Source of the DNA: Craterostigma plantagineum
Taxonomy: Eukaryota; Streptophyta; Magnoliopsida; Lamiales; Linderniaceae
Direction: 5' to 3'
Length of the DNA: 64,000 nt
NCBI GenBank assembly: GCA_027422505.1
Contig: JAPQWV010000018.1
Coordinates: 15,022,001-15,086,000, forward strand
Position numbers and translations under genes: made by a program. This document shows positions 61,256 through 64,000 of this stretch, in pieces (within the stretch, counting starts at the first letter, position 1; each line of letters begins with the position of its first letter). The notes beneath the pieces were generated by a model that searched no databases, had not been told where the DNA came from, and saw only the letters and a list, made by a program, of their open reading frames with translations.

Positions 61256-61857
61256 TGGGCCACATAGATCTCGAGGATGAGCTTAGAGGACGGTGTTTCC
61301 TTGGATATGTGAGACGATCGCTTCATCTTCCCCAATTCACAGGCAGAGCAGAGGTGTTCCTTATGATATGTTAGTTGGGGTAGACCGTTGACGAGTTTAT
61401 TCTGACGCAGTTTGTTGATAGTCTTGAAATTGAGATGTGAAAGCCGTCGGTGCCATAGATCATTCAACTTAGGTGCAGCCCGAGAGAGAAGGCATACTGG
61501 TCGAGAGGTCGTGAGATTGAGTACGTAGAGGTGAGACGTGCGCGTTCCAGAAAGAAGTGGCAGTCCCGATGCATCTATAATGCTGCAGATGTCAGATTCG
61601 AAGAGAACCTTGTATCCTTTGTCGCAGAAACGACCTATGCTGAAGAGATTGTAGCTCAAACCCTCAACGTAAGAGATGCCCTTGATCGTCAGTTTGTCAT
61701 GGACGAGATCACCAGTTCCGAGAATTGGCGCCATTTGACTGTTTCCAAAGGAGACCCTTCCGAGATAGCGCTCGGAGAAGTTGCTCAACAGCTCCTTGTT
61801 CCCCGTCATGTGTGTGGAGCAACTCGAGTCTAGATACCACACATGACAGACCTGCAA
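61213..61857 (-). pseudogene. Protease and GAG-pre-integrase segment
   Basis: The protease active-site block reads WYLDSSCSTHMTG. The usual triad is Asp-Ser/Thr-Gly, and here Gly is replaced by Ser, which should impair the enzyme. The GAG-pre-integrase His/Cys zinc finger follows (LWHRRLSHLNFKTI, then CSACELGKM). Confidence 0.8.
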
Positions 61858-61860
61858 TCA

Positions 61861-63108
61861 TCAACAAACGTTGGGTCCCCGTTTTCGGACGGGACATTCT
61901 TGTGATATATGTAAAGTTTTTATGCGCTTAATGGGAAATGTGGTTACTAAATCAGATTGTGTTGATTCTAATTTAGCTTTCCCTTTATCGTTTGTTTGAT
62001 GAGGCGGGATTATGGTTTTTCTAACCCAAATTTTCCTAACTTGTGCTTGCATGTATGGCGCCTTATACATGAATTGGCGTGAGTAATGTGGTTGTTGTTT
62101 TCGTGCTTCGGTTTTGGTCGCCTTTGGCTTTCGAGTAGTAGGTGAGTTTGCGTTTGACAACGGGAGGCGTTTTCGCTTGTCCTTGGGTTTAGGCGAGATG
62201 GGAGAATTCAGTGACGTCGTAGAGAAGGTTCGCTTGCGAGGTCTGAGGGTTGCGTGTTCATGTGTTTCATATTCATGAAATCGTGGGAGAACAAAATCAT
62301 TGCAGCAGCACATAGACATAAATTTGGTAAAAGAAAGATAAGTTTTGACAACATAATTGTCTACGAACTTTGGACAGTGGGATTCAGTACATAGAGAGGA
62401 AGGACGAATATAGGATGGTTTTTTCTTCTTGTCATCGAAGAGTGGGTTCTCCTTTATTTGATGCGAACTGCCTTCCAGAGACGTCGAACTCACATTCCCT
62501 GTATCCATAAGAATACTAGAGTTAGTGTTAGAACATATGTCAGCTTCATGAGTCATTTTCGCCGTCCTCTTACATTTACATGTTTGAGAATCGGATACTT
62601 GACTCGATGTAGAGGGATAGTTCGTATTGGGAAATTTTTCTAGTGTGTAGATTTTGCTAAGTAGTTCATCTCGCTCATTTGCAAAGGCCTTCCTTTCTAC
62701 TTCTAGTTGTCGTTCTAGTTCTGCTATGAGTAGTAGTTTCTTTGGGATGTAGGTGCGAGAGAGCACATCTTGGAACGCAACTTCCAGTTCTTTGTTTGGG
62801 AGTAAGGTTTCGACATCCTCCGAGGGTGAGGATATCTTAGTCTTATCTCTATTATTCAATTCTGTGTAGTCATACGCGATTTCAACCCAATGAATGTTCA
62901 GTTCTCTTGTTTCTTCTGAGATGACAGCGGAGGATGATCTCACAAATGGCTTAAGCTGCGGGGGAGCACCATTTCTTGTTTGCAGGAACGTAGTGTTGCA
63001 CATGTTATATCTTTTAACTGTCAGCGGTGTTGGATTGCAATTGCTAGACAGTCCAATCCCCCCCGGGCGTTGTAGAATTCTGTTTCCACTGGTTGGTTCA
63101 ATAGGCAT
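61861..63108 (-). pseudogene. Gag C-terminal / linker segment
   Basis: A long open frame of 415 residues with a charged coiled-coil-like stretch (ERQLEVERKAFANERDELLS) and a basic C-terminal part (RPRKRTFSTTSL, YMQAQVRKIWVRKT). It overlaps the preceding gag frame; the frameshift lies near the G run at 63058-63064. Similar coiled-coil text (RNELYSKIRSLEDIL) occurs in the relic at 37.9 kb. Confidence 0.6.
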
Positions 63109-64000
63109 AAGATGCGTGAGTTTTCGTTTCTAAGGTGAAGTTGCTCTTCAAGTTCTTTCACCTTTCGGTACAGCCTAACTCTTTCCTTGGTAAGTAGTTC
63201 ATATTGGGATGCAGTTAGGAGACGAGATGTTTCGCATGAACCGATGGCCAGTGTGGTTTCCTTCACCTTATTCTCATTTTGCTTATTCTTGCTTTGCAGA
63301 CGTTTGACTAACGCTTCGGAGGTCATTAGACGTTCGTTTGCACAAGCAAGCTCTTCTATTTTTAAACTAAGTAATGCATAGTTGTTTTCAAATTTTAGCC
63401 TAAGTTCATCATAAACCTTAGCGTCTATGGTGGGGTTCTTAATGGTGGGTCGGTGACTAAACACATCATCGAGTTGCGAGATTCGTACCTCAGACTCAGC
63501 GTTGGTAGGAGTCTTAGCTGTGTTTTCACCGGTGTGACCCATCTCCTCGTCCTCGTCATGTTCGACCAGCCTTGCCATGCAGCAATCTTCATCCTGAGGC
63601 TCCTCGTCTTCTGAAGTGTCGTTCACCCATTCAGCTTCTTCAGTAAGCAGAACTTTGCCACTTTCCATTTTGCGGGTCATTCTGGCCTTACGGTCGTAGT
63701 AGCCTGAGTCCTTCACGCGTGGGGCGTGGCATTCCTTGGCAAAGTGGCCTGTCTTTCCACATCGAAAGCACTTCACAGACTTTTGAGGTGCTGAGTCCTC
63801 CTCTTTCTTTATCGGCTTTGATTCTTCTGTAGGAGTGGTCTTTTTGCTGCCGCTAAAGGTCCTTTGGCGATTGGAGGAGGATGAAGATTTTTTCTCGATC
63901 TTCTTTGTGACCATCTTTGTGAGCATTGCCAGTTGTTTGCGTAGATCACGAACATCTTCATCCGATTCTGTATCAGCTTTGGATCCTGAAGAGGCATCAG
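63021..64000 (-). pseudogene. Gag segment with zinc knuckle, open to window edge
   Basis: Minus-strand frame open from the window edge (DVRDLRKQLAMLTKMVTKK). It has one CCHC zinc knuckle, CFRCGKTGHFAKEC (near 63765), and a coiled coil (VKELEEQLHLRNEN). The 5' part of gag is outside the window. Confidence 0.8.

Larger units (their letters stand above)
53194..64000 (-). mobile_element. Sirevirus-like Ty1/copia element, 3' portion, broken; continues past window edge
   Basis: On the minus strand, from right to left: gag (open to the window edge), protease, integrase, RT, RNase H, a long spacer, two extra ORFs, a polypurine tract and the 3' LTR at 53194-53489. Copia domain order, a gag extension with coiled coil and WVRK-type linker, and extra coding capacity after RNase H point to the Sirevirus branch; that is inference from layout. 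At least four frameshifts break gag-pol, so the copy is dead. The 5' LTR lies beyond base 64000. Confidence 0.8.

Overview
This window is nuclear DNA of a flowering plant, most likely a eudicot. The genes are split by GT-AG introns and encode plant-specific families (a calmodulin-binding receptor-like cytoplasmic kinase, a plant two-LIM protein, a VQ protein, a laccase, a potato type I inhibitor). The intergenic DNA is AT-rich and full of plant transposons. An asterid, perhaps Lamiales, would fit, but nothing here settles the species.

Genes. Bases 1-17,300 are the gene-rich part: a CRCK-type kinase (965-4351, minus), a lipase class 3 / calmodulin-binding heat-shock-like protein (6099-8363, minus), a GT90/CAP10 O-glucosyltransferase-like protein (11503-14409, minus) and a two-LIM protein (15644-17276, plus). 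Three more host genes sit among repeats: an intronless VQ protein (26443-26874, minus), a laccase (40237-43296, minus, with a reading-frame problem at one exon junction) and a potato inhibitor I (49184-50206, minus). They have no evident pathway link; this is ordinary eukaryotic gene order, not operons. I assembled exon structures by matching splice phases; each multi-exon gene closes in frame except the laccase.

Mobile DNA. From about 17.8 kb onward transposons dominate. (1) 17816-25714 is a CACTA (En/Spm) element with TGT target duplications; a second member of the same family (18580-21459) is inserted in it in inverted orientation with TAT duplications. (2) 29345-34472 is a complete Ty1/copia retrotransposon (minus strand) with near-identical LTRs, AAAAT target duplications and an uninterrupted 1298-residue polyprotein. 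(3) 36085 to about 39800 is a decayed copia relic with a 5' LTR and primer binding site but almost no pol. (4) 51212-52575 is a non-coding foldback element with a perfect 9-bp target duplication, as in Mutator-like elements. (5) 53194-64000 is the 3' part of a broken copia element resembling Sireviruses, with extra ORFs downstream of RNase H; its 5' end lies beyond the window. Small elements (Stowaway, hAT-like MITEs, TRIM relics) lie in introns of the kinase, lipase, GT90, laccase and inhibitor genes.

Odd structures not explained by the above include an array of TCACGGCCGTGA palindromes at 45031-45390, a roughly 1-kb array dense in TTTCGC inside the Sirevirus-like element (56690-57720), a tandem duplication of the 3' end of the LIM gene, and a truncated duplicate of the 3' end of the inhibitor gene.
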